A stretch of DNA of 64,000 nucleotides from Paenibacillus tyrphae (GCF_000722545.1 NZ_JNVM01000006.1:372001-436000); one strand, 5' to 3'. Positions 1-9,087 are shown, numbered from the stretch's first letter. Numbers and translations: made by a program. Notes: a model not told the origin generated them from the sequence alone.

Positions 1-1
1 C

Positions 2-1315
2 GGGGTGAAGAGCGGGCTGATCGTCGGCGTCATTGCCGGCCTGCATCGGTACAGCCTCGGCGGCTTCGTCGCCGTCGCCTGTATGCTGGCGCCTGTCGCT
101 CAAGGCATCATGGCGGGATTGTGCCGCAATGCCGTCAAACGGCGGTTCCGGAACGCGGCTTCGGCCAAGCCGGCGTTTGCCGTCGGCCTGATCGCGGAAG
201 CGGTTCAGATGGGTTTGATTTTGCTGCTGGCGAAGCCGTGGAATGAAGCGCTCGGGCTGGTCTCGCTGATCGGGATTCCACAGGTGGTTGCGAACGGGAT
301 TGGGGTATCGCTGTTTTTCATCGTGTATCATACGATGGAAAGCGAGGAGGACCGGATCGGGACGGAGCACGCGCGCAAAGCGCTGCATATCGCCGATCTC
401 ACGATGCCGCTGTGGCGGTTGGATTTTGACCGGGCGGTCCGGGAAGTTGCAAGAACGCTGCATGAGGAGACGAAGGCCGTCGGCGCTTACTTTTACAAAA
501 ACGATATGGTGTGGGCCAAAGCGGGCCGCAAGACGCCGTATTGGGTCGATCTGCCGATGGAAATGCAAAATAAGAAGCTGATCGGCCGCTTCCGGTTGTT
601 TTACGAGCGGAAGCAGGAGGATTCCCCATCCCGGCGACGGATGTTGATAACGCTGGCGAGACTTATTTCGCAGCAGTATGCTTTCGTGGAGGCGGAGCGG
701 CAGGGACAGCTGTTGACCGATGCCGAAATCCGCTCGCTGCAGGCGCAGATGAACCCACACTTTTTATTCAACGTATTGAATACGGTCAAATCGTTCATCC
801 GCACGAAACCGGAGGAAGCGCGTCAGCTCATTACGCACCTGTCCAAATTTCTCCGCAAAAATATGAACGGCAGCAGCAAAACGCTGGTCTCGGTCCGCGA
901 CGAGCTTGAGCTTGTTACGTCCTACCTGAGCTTGACCAAGGCGCGGCTCGGCGATCAACTGGAGTTTGTGACGGATATTGACGAGGCGGCGCTGGACTGC
1001 CGCATTCCTCCGTTTACGATTCAGCCGCTGGTCGAAAATGCGATTGTGCACGGGCTCCAAAACATCGGCAGACCCGGCATCATCCGCCTCGATGTGAAGC
1101 GGGAAGCGGATGGCGGACAATACCGCGCCCGGATTACGGTGGAGGACAACGGCACAGGTATGTGCCTAGGCGTGGCGGAGGTGGCGGACGAACATGCAGG
1201 CGTCGCGCTGCGCAACATCGTTCAGCGGCTCAGCTATCATTACGGTACGGAGAAGCCGCTGCAGATCGATAGCACACCGGGAAAAGGCACGAAAGTTAGC
1301 TTTTGGGTGAGGTGA
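2..1315 (+). CDS. LytS/BtsS-family sensor histidine kinase (5' end missing)
   Basis: Membrane sensor kinase of the LytS type; its N-terminus lies outside the window. The visible part begins in the transmembrane 5TMR_LYT region (hydrophobic helices to about residue 110), then a GAF-like domain, then a His_kinase domain with the phospho-acceptor motif MNPHFLFN (His about residue 252 of the visible part) and an N-box LVENAIVHGL near 343, ending in a HATPase_c fold. It is followed after 5 nt by a LytTR response regulator, and then by a CstA-type transporter. That order matches E. coli BtsSR and YpdAB, which sense pyruvate and control transporters of this family. Pyruvate sensing here is inferred from the neighbourhood, not seen in the sequence. 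Confidence 0.9.
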   Translation, partial: GVKSGLIVGVIAGLHRYSLGGFVAVACMLAPVAQGIMAGLCRNAVKRRFRNAASAKPAFAVGLIAEAVQMGLILLLAKPWNEALGLVSLIGIPQVVANGIGVSLFFIVYHTMESEEDRIGTEHARKALHIADLTMPLWRLDFDRAVREVARTLHEETKAVGAYFYKNDMVWAKAGRKTPYWVDLPMEMQNKKLIGRFRLFYERKQEDSPSRRRMLITLARLISQQYAFVEAERQGQLLTDAEIRSLQAQMNPHFLFNVLNTVKSFIRTKPEEARQLITHLSKFLRKNMNGSSKTLVSVRDELELVTSYLSLTKARLGDQLEFVTDIDEAALDCRIPPFTIQPLVENAIVHGLQNIGRPGIIRLDVKREADGGQYRARITVEDNGTGMCLGVAEVADEHAGVALRNIVQRLSYHYGTEKPLQIDSTPGKGTKVSFWVR

Positions 1316-1320
1316 ATGGA

Positions 1321-2064
1321 ATGGGCTGGAATGTGGTGATTGCCGACGATGAAGCGCCTTCCCGAGAGGAGCTGGCCTATTTGCTGGAGCAGATCGCCGA
1401 CGTGTCGCAGGTGACGCAGGCGGTCGGCGGAATGGATGCGATCCGCAAGGTGAAGGAGCAGACGCCGGACGTGCTGTTTCTCGATATGGAGATGCCGGAC
1501 CTCAGCGGATTGCAGGTGGCGCAAATCGTAGGCGAGCTCGACCCGGGGATCAAAATCGTCTTTTCCACCGCTTACGATCATTATGCGGTCGACGCCTTCA
1601 AGCTGCGCGCGTTTCATTACATATTGAAGCCGTATGACGAGCACGATCTCGGGGCGGTCTTTCGGGAATTGCAGCTAACCGCGACGAAGAGCCTTGCACC
1701 GGATTCGCGCAAGCCCGTGGCGGGAGATGCTTGCGTGAAGCTGGCGCTGGAATTGGACGACGGCATCAAGTACGTATCGCCGAAACATATCGTTTATATC
1801 AGCAAGGAAGGCAAGCGGGTTCAAGTCCATACGGCCGACAAGGCTTACGAGGTCTCGTATACCTTGCAAGAGCTGGAACAGAAGCTCGCGCCGTTCGGTT
1901 TTTTCCGCTGTCATAAAAGCTACTTGATCCGGCTGGAAGCAATCTCCGAACTGAAGTCGTGGGTCAACGGGGCTTACGACGTACGGCTGGACGATGCGGC
2001 GCGGAGCCGCGTTCCCGTGAGCCGGAATTACGTGAAGGAGCTGCGCTTGAAGCTGGAAATCTGA
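1321..2064 (+). CDS. LytTR-type response regulator
   Basis: Response regulator partner of the upstream kinase. An N-terminal receiver domain has acidic residues in IADDEAPS and the phospho-acceptor Asp about residue 55 in LFLDMEMP; a C-terminal LytTR DNA-binding domain occupies about residues 140-245 (HKSYLIRLEAI is the typical block). The start is set at ATG 1321, preceded by GAGGTG at 1309-1314 inside the kinase stop region, so the two genes are translationally close. Its likely target is the cstA-like gene immediately downstream, as in BtsR/YpdB systems; this is inference. Confidence 0.92.
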   Translation: MGWNVVIADDEAPSREELAYLLEQIADVSQVTQAVGGMDAIRKVKEQTPDVLFLDMEMPDLSGLQVAQIVGELDPGIKIVFSTAYDHYAVDAFKLRAFHYILKPYDEHDLGAVFRELQLTATKSLAPDSRKPVAGDACVKLALELDDGIKYVSPKHIVYISKEGKRVQVHTADKAYEVSYTLQELEQKLAPFGFFRCHKSYLIRLEAISELKSWVNGAYDVRLDDAARSRVPVSRNYVKELRLKLEI

Positions 2065-2185
2065 CATCTTGAACCAGGTTCCGGACATCATGCGATCCAA
2101 GCGGTTTCCCTCGGGCAAAAGAGCGTTTATACTTGGTTTGCAAACGCTGCCAATATGGGGGAAATTAACAGGTGGAGGGAACCGC

Positions 2186-4273
2186 ATGGCTAAAAGCTTG
2201 AAATCCATAGGTTTATGGGGACTCGTATCGGTACTCGGCGCCTTCGGATTCGCGACGATTGCGCTGAACCGTGGAGAATCGGTCAACGCCGTTTGGCTGA
2301 TTGTTGCCGCCGTCTCGTGCTATGCCGTCGCTTACCGCTTCTACAGCAAATTTTTGGCCCGCAAAGTGCTCGGTTTAGACGATAACCGCAAGACGCCGGC
2401 CGAAATCAACAATGACGGCAAAGATTACGTGCCGACGAACAAATGGGTCTTGTTCGGGCATCACTTCGCCGCGATCGCCGGCGCAGGGCCGCTCGTCGGT
2501 CCGGTGCTTGCGGCGCAGATGGGCTATTTGCCCGGGACGCTTTGGATCGTGATCGGCGTTATTCTCGGCGGAGCCGTGCAGGACTTCGTCATCCTATTCG
2601 CCTCGACGAGACGGGGCGGCAAATCGCTCGGAGAAATGATCAAGGACGAAATCGGCCCGACCGCCGGAGCGATCGCGATGGTCGGCATTCTCGCCATCAT
2701 GGTCATTCTGCTCGCCGTGCTGGCGCTCGTTGTCGTCAAAGCGTTGATCGGCAGCCCTTGGGGGATGTTCACCATCGCAGCCACCATCCCCATCGCCGTC
2801 GTGATGGGAATCTACATGCGATTTATTCGTCCCGGTCGGGTCGCCGAAGCTTCGCTGATCGGGCTGGTGCTGCTCCTGGGCTCTCTCGTAGGTGGCAAGT
2901 ACGTGGCGGAAAGCCCTGTGCTCTCCGGTCTGTTTACGTTTAGCGGCGAGACGATTGCGATCATGCTGATCGTTTACGGCTTCATCGCCTCCGCGCTGCC
3001 GGTCTGGCTGCTGCTGGCCCCGCGCGATTACTTGAGCACGTTTCTGAAAATCGGCACGATCGTGGGACTCGCGCTCGGCATCCTATTCGTCATGCCGGAT
3101 CTGGCGATGCCGTCCACGACGAAATTTATCGACGGCACGGGCCCGGTCTTCGCCGGCAACCTGTTCCCGTTCCTGTTCATTACGATTGCGTGCGGCGCCG
3201 TCTCCGGCTTCCATGCGCTGATTTCGTCCGGCACGACGCCGAAAATGCTGGAGCGGGAGACGCACGCCCGGCCGATCGGCTACGGCGCGATGCTAATGGA
3301 ATCGTTCGTCGCTATCATGGCGCTGATCGCCGCCTGCGTCATTACGCCCGGCGCCTACTTCGCCATTAACTCGCCGGCGGCCGCCATTGGCACCGATGCG
3401 GTGAAAGCGGCGGCTACGCTAACGTCATGGGGCTTTACGATTACGCCGGACGATCTGACGAATTTGGCCAAGGACGTCGGCGAATCAACGATTCTTTCAC
3501 GGACCGGCGGCGCGCCGACGTTCGCGATCGGCATGGCGCATATTTTGTCCGGGGTCATTGGCGGCAAGGCGCTGATGGCGTTCTGGTATCATTTTGCCAT
3601 CTTGTTCGAGGCCTTGTTTATTTTGACGACGATCGATGCAGGAACCCGGGTAGGCCGGTTTATGATTCAAGAAATTCTCGGCAGCGTCGTCAAGCCGCTC
3701 GGCAATACCGAATCGACGCTCGGCAACGTCATCGCTACGGCGCTTTGTGTGGCCGGTTGGGGCTATTTCTTGTACCAAGGCGTTATCGATCCGCTGGGCG
3801 GCATCAACTCGCTCTGGGCGCTGTTCGGGATCGCCAATCAGATGCTGGCGGGCATGGCGCTCATTCTCGGCTCGACCATCCTGCTGAAAATGGGCAAGAA
3901 AGCGTACGCCTGGGTGACGCTGGTGCCGACAGTCTGGCTGCTAACCATTACGATGACGGCCGGCTGGCAGAAGCTCTTTCATCCCGACGCCAAAATCGGA
4001 TTTCTGACCCACGCGCAGCAGTACCAGGACGCGATGAACGCCGGGAAGCTGGTCGCTCCGGCCAAAACGGCCGCGCAAATGCAGCAGATCATCACAAACG
4101 ATTATGTGGATGCGATCCTCTGCGGCGTGTTTATGATCATCGTGCTTGCCATACTCCTCGTATCGCTGCGGACTTGGTACCGCGTGCTGAAGGGCCTGCC
4201 CGTCGGGCTGAGCGAAGCGCCTTACGTGGCGCGCGGCGCAGACGGCGTCCGGGAGGTGCCGAAGTATGTTTGA
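2186..4273 (+). CDS. cstA: CstA family carbon starvation / pyruvate transporter
   Basis: Polytopic membrane transporter of about 695 residues with many hydrophobic helices and the CstA-family block VLFGHHFAAIAGAGPLVGP near the N-terminus, plus GTTPKMLERE and the C-terminal CstA_5TM region. E. coli CstA and BtsT import pyruvate, so pyruvate or peptide uptake under carbon limitation is the expected role. The start is ATG 2186, chosen because a strong GGTGGAGGGA ribosome binding site lies at 2171-2180; the frame is open further upstream but without such a site. It sits 121 nt after the two-component pair and overlaps the start of the small YbdD-like gene, so the two are probably translated together. 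Confidence 0.93.
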   Translation: MAKSLKSIGLWGLVSVLGAFGFATIALNRGESVNAVWLIVAAVSCYAVAYRFYSKFLARKVLGLDDNRKTPAEINNDGKDYVPTNKWVLFGHHFAAIAGAGPLVGPVLAAQMGYLPGTLWIVIGVILGGAVQDFVILFASTRRGGKSLGEMIKDEIGPTAGAIAMVGILAIMVILLAVLALVVVKALIGSPWGMFTIAATIPIAVVMGIYMRFIRPGRVAEASLIGLVLLLGSLVGGKYVAESPVLSGLFTFSGETIAIMLIVYGFIASALPVWLLLAPRDYLSTFLKIGTIVGLALGILFVMPDLAMPSTTKFIDGTGPVFAGNLFPFLFITIACGAVSGFHALISSGTTPKMLERETHARPIGYGAMLMESFVAIMALIAACVITPGAYFAINSPAAAIGTDAVKAAATLTSWGFTITPDDLTNLAKDVGESTILSRTGGAPTFAIGMAHILSGVIGGKALMAFWYHFAILFEALFILTTIDAGTRVGRFMIQEILGSVVKPLGNTESTLGNVIATALCVAGWGYFLYQGVIDPLGGINSLWALFGIANQMLAGMALILGSTILLKMGKKAYAWVTLVPTVWLLTITMTAGWQKLFHPDAKIGFLTHAQQYQDAMNAGKLVAPAKTAAQMQQIITNDYVDAILCGVFMIIVLAILLVSLRTWYRVLKGLPVGLSEAPYVARGADGVREVPKYV

Positions 4274-4469
4274 GGCGGTCAAGGACGTGCTCAAGTACCG
4301 CAGACAGTTCCTCGACTTGCTCGTCGGGGTGCCGAACTATGAGCGGTACGTCGAGCATCGGAAGGAATGCCATCCGGGCGAGCCGATCCAGACGCGGGAG
4401 GAGTTTTTCCGCGAGGCGCAGGAAGCCCGCTACAACGCCAAAGGCGGTAAAGTTTCGCGCTGCTGCTGA
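4266..4469 (+). CDS. YbdD/YjiX family small protein, CstA partner
   Basis: A 67-residue protein starting inside the end of cstA (8-nt overlap). The family (YbdD/YjiX, Sel_put/DUF466) is almost always encoded next to cstA/btsT; YjiX/YbdD is reported to support the transporter. Seen here: the motif GVPNYERYVEH, followed by a stretch rich in charged residues (HRKECHPGEP, TREEFFR) and ending KGGKVSRCC. A terminator follows directly, which closes the four-gene block. Its exact biochemical role is not known. Confidence 0.88.
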   Translation: MFEAVKDVLKYRRQFLDLLVGVPNYERYVEHRKECHPGEPIQTREEFFREAQEARYNAKGGKVSRCC

Positions 4470-4478
4470 GAGCAAACA

Positions 4479-4510
4479 AAGGCCGGTCCTTAGCGGATCG
4501 GCCTTTTTAA
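4479..4510 (+). terminator. Rho-independent terminator after ybdD-like gene
   Basis: Stem GGCCGGTCC (4481-4489) pairs with GGATCGGCC (4495-4503, one G-U pair) across a TTAGC loop, followed by a T run. It also lies just beyond the stop of the convergent DUF4179 gene, so it may act from both sides. Confidence 0.85.
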
Positions 4511-4511
4511 A

Positions 4512-5603
4512 TCATTTGCTTCCGTCCTCAGAATTCTCAGGGACCGGCAATGTAAATTCCAGTTCGGGGATATATTGCTTCCCTTGCATACCCCTATCCA
4601 AATACGGCTTGACTGTTATTGATTTCGGCTTGGTCCGGAAAGCCTCGTATGTATAAGCAACTTTGCCGTGATTTTCATAGTCTATTCCCCCGCTGAGCCA
4701 TTTTGGGAAATTGCCCTGATCGTCAACGATATCAAAACGCAATTCTTGCAAGAGGTACTCGTCCGCGATGTTGAGAGTGAGAAGAGTTGTGATCGGCGTC
4801 ATTTCCATTTTGGCGGCTACTTTCAAGCTCTCGCCATCATAGGTTTTCGTCTCTTCGGATGTGAGTACGGTGTGTCCGGCCATTTTGACGACCGGCACTT
4901 TTAATTCAAACGGCTGTTTATACCCTCTTAGCCCCATCTTTACCGTCAAATCGAATTGATCCGGAATATCCCCCGATAACTCGTTAAGCTGCACAAGCAC
5001 GGATTCGGAAGGCTCGGTGACCATGTCCGTTCCCAAACTAAGGCTGCCATATTTACCAGAAGGCAACCAAACCTGAATATTATCAAAAGATCCCTTCTTC
5101 GCCTTATTATTCATGATCGAACGCAAATGATATAGCGCGCCTTTGGTACCTTCCGGAGCCGTTCTTGTTAACTCCAATGCAACTCGTATTCCGTCATAGG
5201 ATACCTTCGTAGCCGTTATGGTGAAGCCATCATGGCTTGCACTTTCATTTACGGTTGTCGTAAGGCCCTCCTCTTCGGCCTTTTGAAGCCCGAAATCCCC
5301 TGCAAGCTTGAAGATGTTCCCTACGATCGGCAATTTATTCAATGATTCGGCCATCGTCGGTGGAATCAGCACCGGACTCAGGATCAATAATCCCAGAATG
5401 GCTGCGGCGACGGCAATGACTAACCCTTTCCGAAGCGGCTTCCGCTTTTTTGTTGTTTCACTGGGAAGCTTGTCTGCTTGTTTCTCCATTTCACGGATCA
5501 TCCTATACGTTTCGTCTAAACGGGAGCGCATCGTTGCCGTGATGTGGTCGGGAAGCTTATTCCTGCATTCGATCAAATTTTTGTCCAGCTCATTGCGTGC
5601 CAC
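4512..5603 (-). CDS. DUF4179 membrane protein, probable ECF anti-sigma factor
   Basis: A 363-residue protein with a short cytoplasmic N-terminus, one transmembrane helix about residues 61-80 (LVIAVAAAILGLLILSPVLI) and a large extracytoplasmic part. DUF4179 proteins commonly follow ECF sigma factor genes and are believed to act as anti-sigma factors or stress sensors. Here its start overlaps the end of the sigma gene by 14 nt, which implies coupled translation. The bound signal and the sigma-binding mode are not visible in the sequence. Confidence 0.82.
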   Translation of the reverse strand: MARNELDKNLIECRNKLPDHITATMRSRLDETYRMIREMEKQADKLPSETTKKRKPLRKGLVIAVAAAILGLLILSPVLIPPTMAESLNKLPIVGNIFKLAGDFGLQKAEEEGLTTTVNESASHDGFTITATKVSYDGIRVALELTRTAPEGTKGALYHLRSIMNNKAKKGSFDNIQVWLPSGKYGSLSLGTDMVTEPSESVLVQLNELSGDIPDQFDLTVKMGLRGYKQPFELKVPVVKMAGHTVLTSEETKTYDGESLKVAAKMEMTPITTLLTLNIADEYLLQELRFDIVDDQGNFPKWLSGGIDYENHGKVAYTYEAFRTKPKSITVKPYLDRGMQGKQYIPELEFTLPVPENSEDGSK

Positions 5604-6129
5604 AGCTCATCTTCCTTTCCGTACCGTTTCCTAACCAAGATAATAACAGCTTTCTTGCCCTGTGCAGACGGGTCTTCACTGCTCCCGTTGATATCCCGAG
5701 CACGTCCGCTATTTCGGAGAGCGGGAGATCTTGAAAATAGTGCAGGACAATGACGATTTGCAGGTTCTCATCCAAATGATCCACCATCTCCCGCAAATCG
5801 ATATTTTCATAATCCATCAAACCCGAAGGCCGGCAGGGAAGCTCGTCGCCCGTCATCAACAGCATCCGCTTCTTCAACAGTTTATTGCACTCGTTAATCA
5901 AAATCCGGTAGATCCACGTCTTGAAAAAAGCGGGATCTTTTAACGTATGCAGCGACTTGTAAGCTTTCAGTATCGCCTCTTGTACGACATCGGCACAATC
6001 CGCCTCCTGCTTGACGATCACCAAAGCCATTCGGTACAAGGGCAGCTCCAATTCCTTCATCAGATCGATGAATGCTTCGCCGTCCCCTGCTTGCGCTTTG
6101 AGGACGTAGTCTTCTTTCAAATCCACCAA
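5590..6129 (-). CDS. ECF-type RNA polymerase sigma factor
   Basis: About 179 residues with sigma-70 region 2 (DCADVVQEAILKAYKSLHT, then FKTWIYRILINECNK) and region 4 (LQIVIVLHYFQDLPLSEIA, STGAVKTRLHRARK). This is the SigV/SigW/SigM-like size and layout. The start is uncertain: TTG 6129 follows AAAGGTGG, while in-frame ATG 6186 has no good site; starts at GTG 6138 are also possible. It heads an operon with the DUF4179 protein. A possible ECF -35-like TGTAACCTTT lies upstream on this strand (about 6209-6219), but no convincing -10 was found, so autoregulation is only a suggestion. Confidence 0.9.
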   Translation of the reverse strand: MVDLKEDYVLKAQAGDGEAFIDLMKELELPLYRMALVIVKQEADCADVVQEAILKAYKSLHTLKDPAFFKTWIYRILINECNKLLKKRMLLMTGDELPCRPSGLMDYENIDLREMVDHLDENLQIVIVLHYFQDLPLSEIADVLGISTGAVKTRLHRARKLLLSWLGNGTERKMSCGTQ

Positions 6130-6225
6130 TACAGCCACCTTTCCATAAAAAACGATCCCTTTTGCAAACTTCTTCTCTCTGTTCAATTATTAGATCTTTC
6201 AAATACGGAAAAGGTTACATAAAAA

Positions 6226-6268
6226 AATAGACCGTCCCAGATAAAGAGATAAAGGTAACGGTCTATTT
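6226..6268. repeat. Inverted repeat upstream of the ECF sigma operon
   Basis: AAATAGACCGT (6226-6236) and ACGGTCTATTT (6258-6268) form a perfect 11-bp stem. It could be a terminator or an mRNA structure; no gene reads into it clearly. Confidence 0.6.
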
Positions 6269-6299
6269 CAAATCATTTTTTGACAATCGGTTTCTTATT

Positions 6300-6553
6300 A
6301 AAAAAGAGACCGCCAACCGGGCGGGAAAAGTGCCTGATTAATATAGTCCTTAGTTCCTACAAACCCTTGATATACAAGGGTTTGTCCAATTCTCATCTGT
6401 TCGCAATCGATCAGGATTTTTCACAAGAAAACATTCCGTCCCCAATTCGTCCCCATTAACGATTTCCGCTAAGTTCACGCTCCTAAAACCCTTATATATC
6501 AAGGCATTTCCGCCCATAAACAAAAAAAGAGACCCGCCAACGGGGCGAGTCTT
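6300..6553. repeat. Paired hairpin-and-palindrome repeat cluster
   Basis: Two similar hairpins built on AAAAGAGACCGCCAAC / GGGCG (6301-6324 and 6527-6550) flank two similar palindromic cores: ACAAACCCTTG-ATATA-CAAGGGTTTGT (6359-6385, perfect) and AAACCCTTATATATCAAGG (about 6486-6504). The order is hairpin, core, about 100 bp, core, hairpin. Such symmetry suggests an integration or excision scar or a small repeat element. The remainder of this 650-bp gap (6130-6781) is AT-rich and holds no convincing gene. Confidence 0.6.
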
Positions 6554-6724
6554 CAAAGGTTTATATATTAAAAAGGGGGTCTTGCTTATTATATTACACC
6601 CCTAACATGTTAAATACGTAACAGGAATATTTCATTTGTGTAACAAAATTGTAATCGCTACCATTTCACAAAAATCCTGCTCGCTTTTCCCAAAATGGAC
6701 TTCCCACTTTCATGCCAAATGCAA

Positions 6725-6770
6725 AAACTCCCTTACGTCATCCTAAGCGGATCGAATCGTAAGGGAGCCT
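6725..6770 (-). terminator. Terminator after the GH88 gene
   Basis: CTCCCTTACG and CGTAAGGGAG form a 10-bp stem around a 20-nt loop. On the minus strand the stem is followed by TTTTTG, just after the stop of the glucuronyl hydrolase gene. Confidence 0.8.
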
Positions 6771-6781
6771 CCACATTCATT

Positions 6782-7915
6782 CTAGCTTCTTTCGTGCCAA
6801 TAGCCCGTGATGCCTTTTTCCATACGAAGCAGCGCTTCGAGGTAGTAATAATCGCCCCAAATCATATAATCGTCCGGCGCCGACCCACCGCGCACGCTGT
6901 ACGAGCCGTGCTCCAGCAGCCCTTCCGCATCCGGCTGTCCGATCGTGGAATAATTCTCAACCAGCGATTTCATCGAGCGGTGCAGCCCGTCCTCCAGGAA
7001 GGCCCGATCGGCATCCTCGGCGTTCAAATGAGACAGAAGCTCAACAAGTCCGGCCGATGCGATCGCGGACGCGGAGCTGTCGCGTTTCGTTTCCGGAGTG
7101 ACTGGCGCATCAAAGTCCCAGTACACCACATCGTCTTCCGGCAGCCGCTCCAGGAAATAACGCGCCATACGGCGGGACGCTTCCAGATACAGCGGATTTT
7201 TCGTATACCTGTAAGACAAGGCGAACCCATAGATGCCCCAAGCTTGTCCCCGGGTCCATGTAGAGGCATCGCGGTAGCCTTGATGCGTCCCCCCGCGAAG
7301 CGACTCGCCCGTTTCTTGGTCGAAATAAAACGTATGGTAAGACGAATCGTCCCCGCGGACCAGGAATCGCCGCGATTTGTCGGCGTGCGTAACCGCTACG
7401 TCCAAGTACTCCTGGTTGCCCGTCTGCTCGTAAGCCCAGTACAGCAAGGGCAGGTTCATCATGCAGTCGATGATGATGCGTCCGCCGTTCTCCGGATCGC
7501 CTTCCGGTCCCCACGCTTGGATGTAACGGCCTTTCGGACGCCAACGCCGCATCATCACATCGGCCGCTTCCAGCGCCAGCTGCTTGGCGGCCGGGTCCCG
7601 TTCGATAATCCACTGCGCTTTGGCGGAAAGCGAGTACAAGAACCCGATATCGTGATGGTCCAGCACCCGATGGGCTTCGAGCCGTTTCTTGAAGCTCTCG
7701 ACCGTCTGAACGGCCGCTTCGCGGAATGCCTCATCCTTGGTATGCTCATAGCAAAGCCACAGCATCCCGGACCAGAAGCCCTCCGTCCAATCGCAATTAT
7801 CGTTTAAGATATATTTTCCGTTCTCGCTGACATGAGGAAACAGGCTGCCGAATTTACCGATGTTGGCTTTTGTTTTTTGAACCGCGTCTTCAATCGCCTT
7901 TTGCCATAAACTCAT
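6782..7915 (-). CDS. GH88 unsaturated glucuronyl hydrolase
   Basis: 377-residue glycoside hydrolase of family 88, which removes the unsaturated uronic acid left at the non-reducing end of oligosaccharides by polysaccharide lyases. Two catalytic Asp residues known from Bacillus sp. GL1 UGL (D88 and D149) are matched by Asp 89 in HHDIGF and Asp 150 in IIDCMMNLPLL. No signal peptide, so cytoplasmic. The start ATG 7915 has AAGGAG about 9 nt upstream; TTG 7924 abuts that site and is unlikely. It follows a LacI regulator in the same direction (65 nt), with no lyase or transporter adjacent. Confidence 0.92.
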   Translation of the reverse strand: MSLWQKAIEDAVQKTKANIGKFGSLFPHVSENGKYILNDNCDWTEGFWSGMLWLCYEHTKDEAFREAAVQTVESFKKRLEAHRVLDHHDIGFLYSLSAKAQWIIERDPAAKQLALEAADVMMRRWRPKGRYIQAWGPEGDPENGGRIIIDCMMNLPLLYWAYEQTGNQEYLDVAVTHADKSRRFLVRGDDSSYHTFYFDQETGESLRGGTHQGYRDASTWTRGQAWGIYGFALSYRYTKNPLYLEASRRMARYFLERLPEDDVVYWDFDAPVTPETKRDSSASAIASAGLVELLSHLNAEDADRAFLEDGLHRSMKSLVENYSTIGQPDAEGLLEHGSYSVRGGSAPDDYMIWGDYYYLEALLRMEKGITGYWHERS

Positions 7916-7980
7916 GAGGATCAAGCTCCTTTTTTCTTGTTGTCGTCTATGTAGGGCCCGGAGGCCAATGAAGCCCGTCG

Positions 7981-9045
7981 TCAGACCGACTGGGTAGACA
8001 TGCGCGGGACAAGCTGCATCGGAACGCGAACCTCGTGCGCATCGGTAATCTCGACTCGATCGGAATTCCCATCGATCCGCACCATTGTCTCGATCTCCCC
8101 GAGCTGCTCCAGCATTAACCGGATGGCCTGCCGCGCCTGTTTGTCGTAAGGAATGTTCATCGTCGTCATCGACGGATAGCAGACCGATGTGAACGGATCG
8201 TTATTGACTCCGACGATCTGCACGTCCTGCGGAACCTTGTATCCATAGCGCAGTACGGCAAACATGAACGCCAACGCCACATTATCGTCGAATCCCATCA
8301 CCCCGATCGGCCGAACCCCATCCGAAAAAGCAAGCACCTGTTCCACCGCTTCATCCATCGTGAGCCCGTCATCCATCTCCACGATCGCAGACGGGATCGA
8401 TTCCGGAAGTCGGTCCAATCCGTTACGGAAGCCGATCCGGCGCTGTCGGTCCGTTCCAAGCGATTTTGCTTTCGCTAAGTAAACCATCTTCCGGCTGCCC
8501 TGATCGTACAAATGCCGCACGATCGTGTCGCAGCCTTCCAGAAAATCGAGATTGACCGCCCCGGCCGCGATGTCGCTCGGCCACCCCCAAGCGTTAAACA
8601 GGACCAACGGGGTGCCATCCGATACGATCTGGCTGGTAGCTTCCTGTGACATAGCCAACCCGTGGCAAAACAACCCGTCTACCCTGCGCTGCAGCAGCAC
8701 GTCCAAGTGACGCTTCTCGATCTCCGGATCGAAGCCCGCCGCCGAAAATACAGACAGATGATACCCGTACTGGTGAGCGGTGCGCTGCATCTCTTCGGCA
8801 AAACGCCCGTAATACCCGCCGAAGCTTGGTACAAGCATCCCTAGCTCGTAAGACTTTTTGCTGCTGAGGCTGGCAGCCATCACATTGCGGCGGTACCCGA
8901 GAAGCTCCGCCGCCGCTTCCACCTTCCGGATCGTCTCGGCCGACATCGGCACATTTCGTCGATTCAGCACGTTCGACACCGTAGCAATCGATACGCCGGC
9001 AGCCTCTGCCAGATCTACGATCGTGATTTGGCGCTTTTTGCTCAT
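7981..9045 (-). CDS. LacI family transcriptional regulator
   Basis: 354-residue LacI-type repressor: N-terminal helix-turn-helix with TIVDLAEAAGVSIATVSNVL and the hinge region, followed by a periplasmic-binding-protein-like sugar sensor. The start ATG 9045 has GGAG 8 nt upstream. It precedes the GH88 gene in a likely two-gene operon, so the inducer is probably an uronic-acid-containing sugar. A perfect 16-bp palindrome with a central CG lies 27 nt upstream of the start and is the probable autoregulatory operator. Confidence 0.93.
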   Translation of the reverse strand: MSKKRQITIVDLAEAAGVSIATVSNVLNRRNVPMSAETIRKVEAAAELLGYRRNVMAASLSSKKSYELGMLVPSFGGYYGRFAEEMQRTAHQYGYHLSVFSAAGFDPEIEKRHLDVLLQRRVDGLFCHGLAMSQEATSQIVSDGTPLVLFNAWGWPSDIAAGAVNLDFLEGCDTIVRHLYDQGSRKMVYLAKAKSLGTDRQRRIGFRNGLDRLPESIPSAIVEMDDGLTMDEAVEQVLAFSDGVRPIGVMGFDDNVALAFMFAVLRYGYKVPQDVQIVGVNNDPFTSVCYPSMTTMNIPYDKQARQAIRLMLEQLGEIETMVRIDGNSDRVEITDAHEVRVPMQLVPRMSTQSV

Positions 9046-9071
9046 AACCGGCACTCCAATTCTTCAACATG

Positions 9072-9087
9072 ATTTAAACGTTTAAAT
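9072..9087. promoter_or_regulatory. Probable LacI-family operator
   Basis: ATTTAAACGTTTAAAT is a perfect 16-bp palindrome with the central CG typical of LacI-family sites. It lies just upstream of the lacI-type gene. A weaker related sequence (GGATTTAAATTTTAAACC) sits near 9165-9182. Confidence 0.7.

Noticed and set aside
3427..4656. 409-codon open frame on the plus strand overlapping cstA
   Set aside because: Out-of-frame reading of cstA with an Arg-rich, low-complexity product.
6350..6556. 68-codon open frame in the repeat-rich gap
   Set aside because: No ribosome binding site, and it runs through hairpins and palindromes; more likely a chance frame in the repeat cluster.
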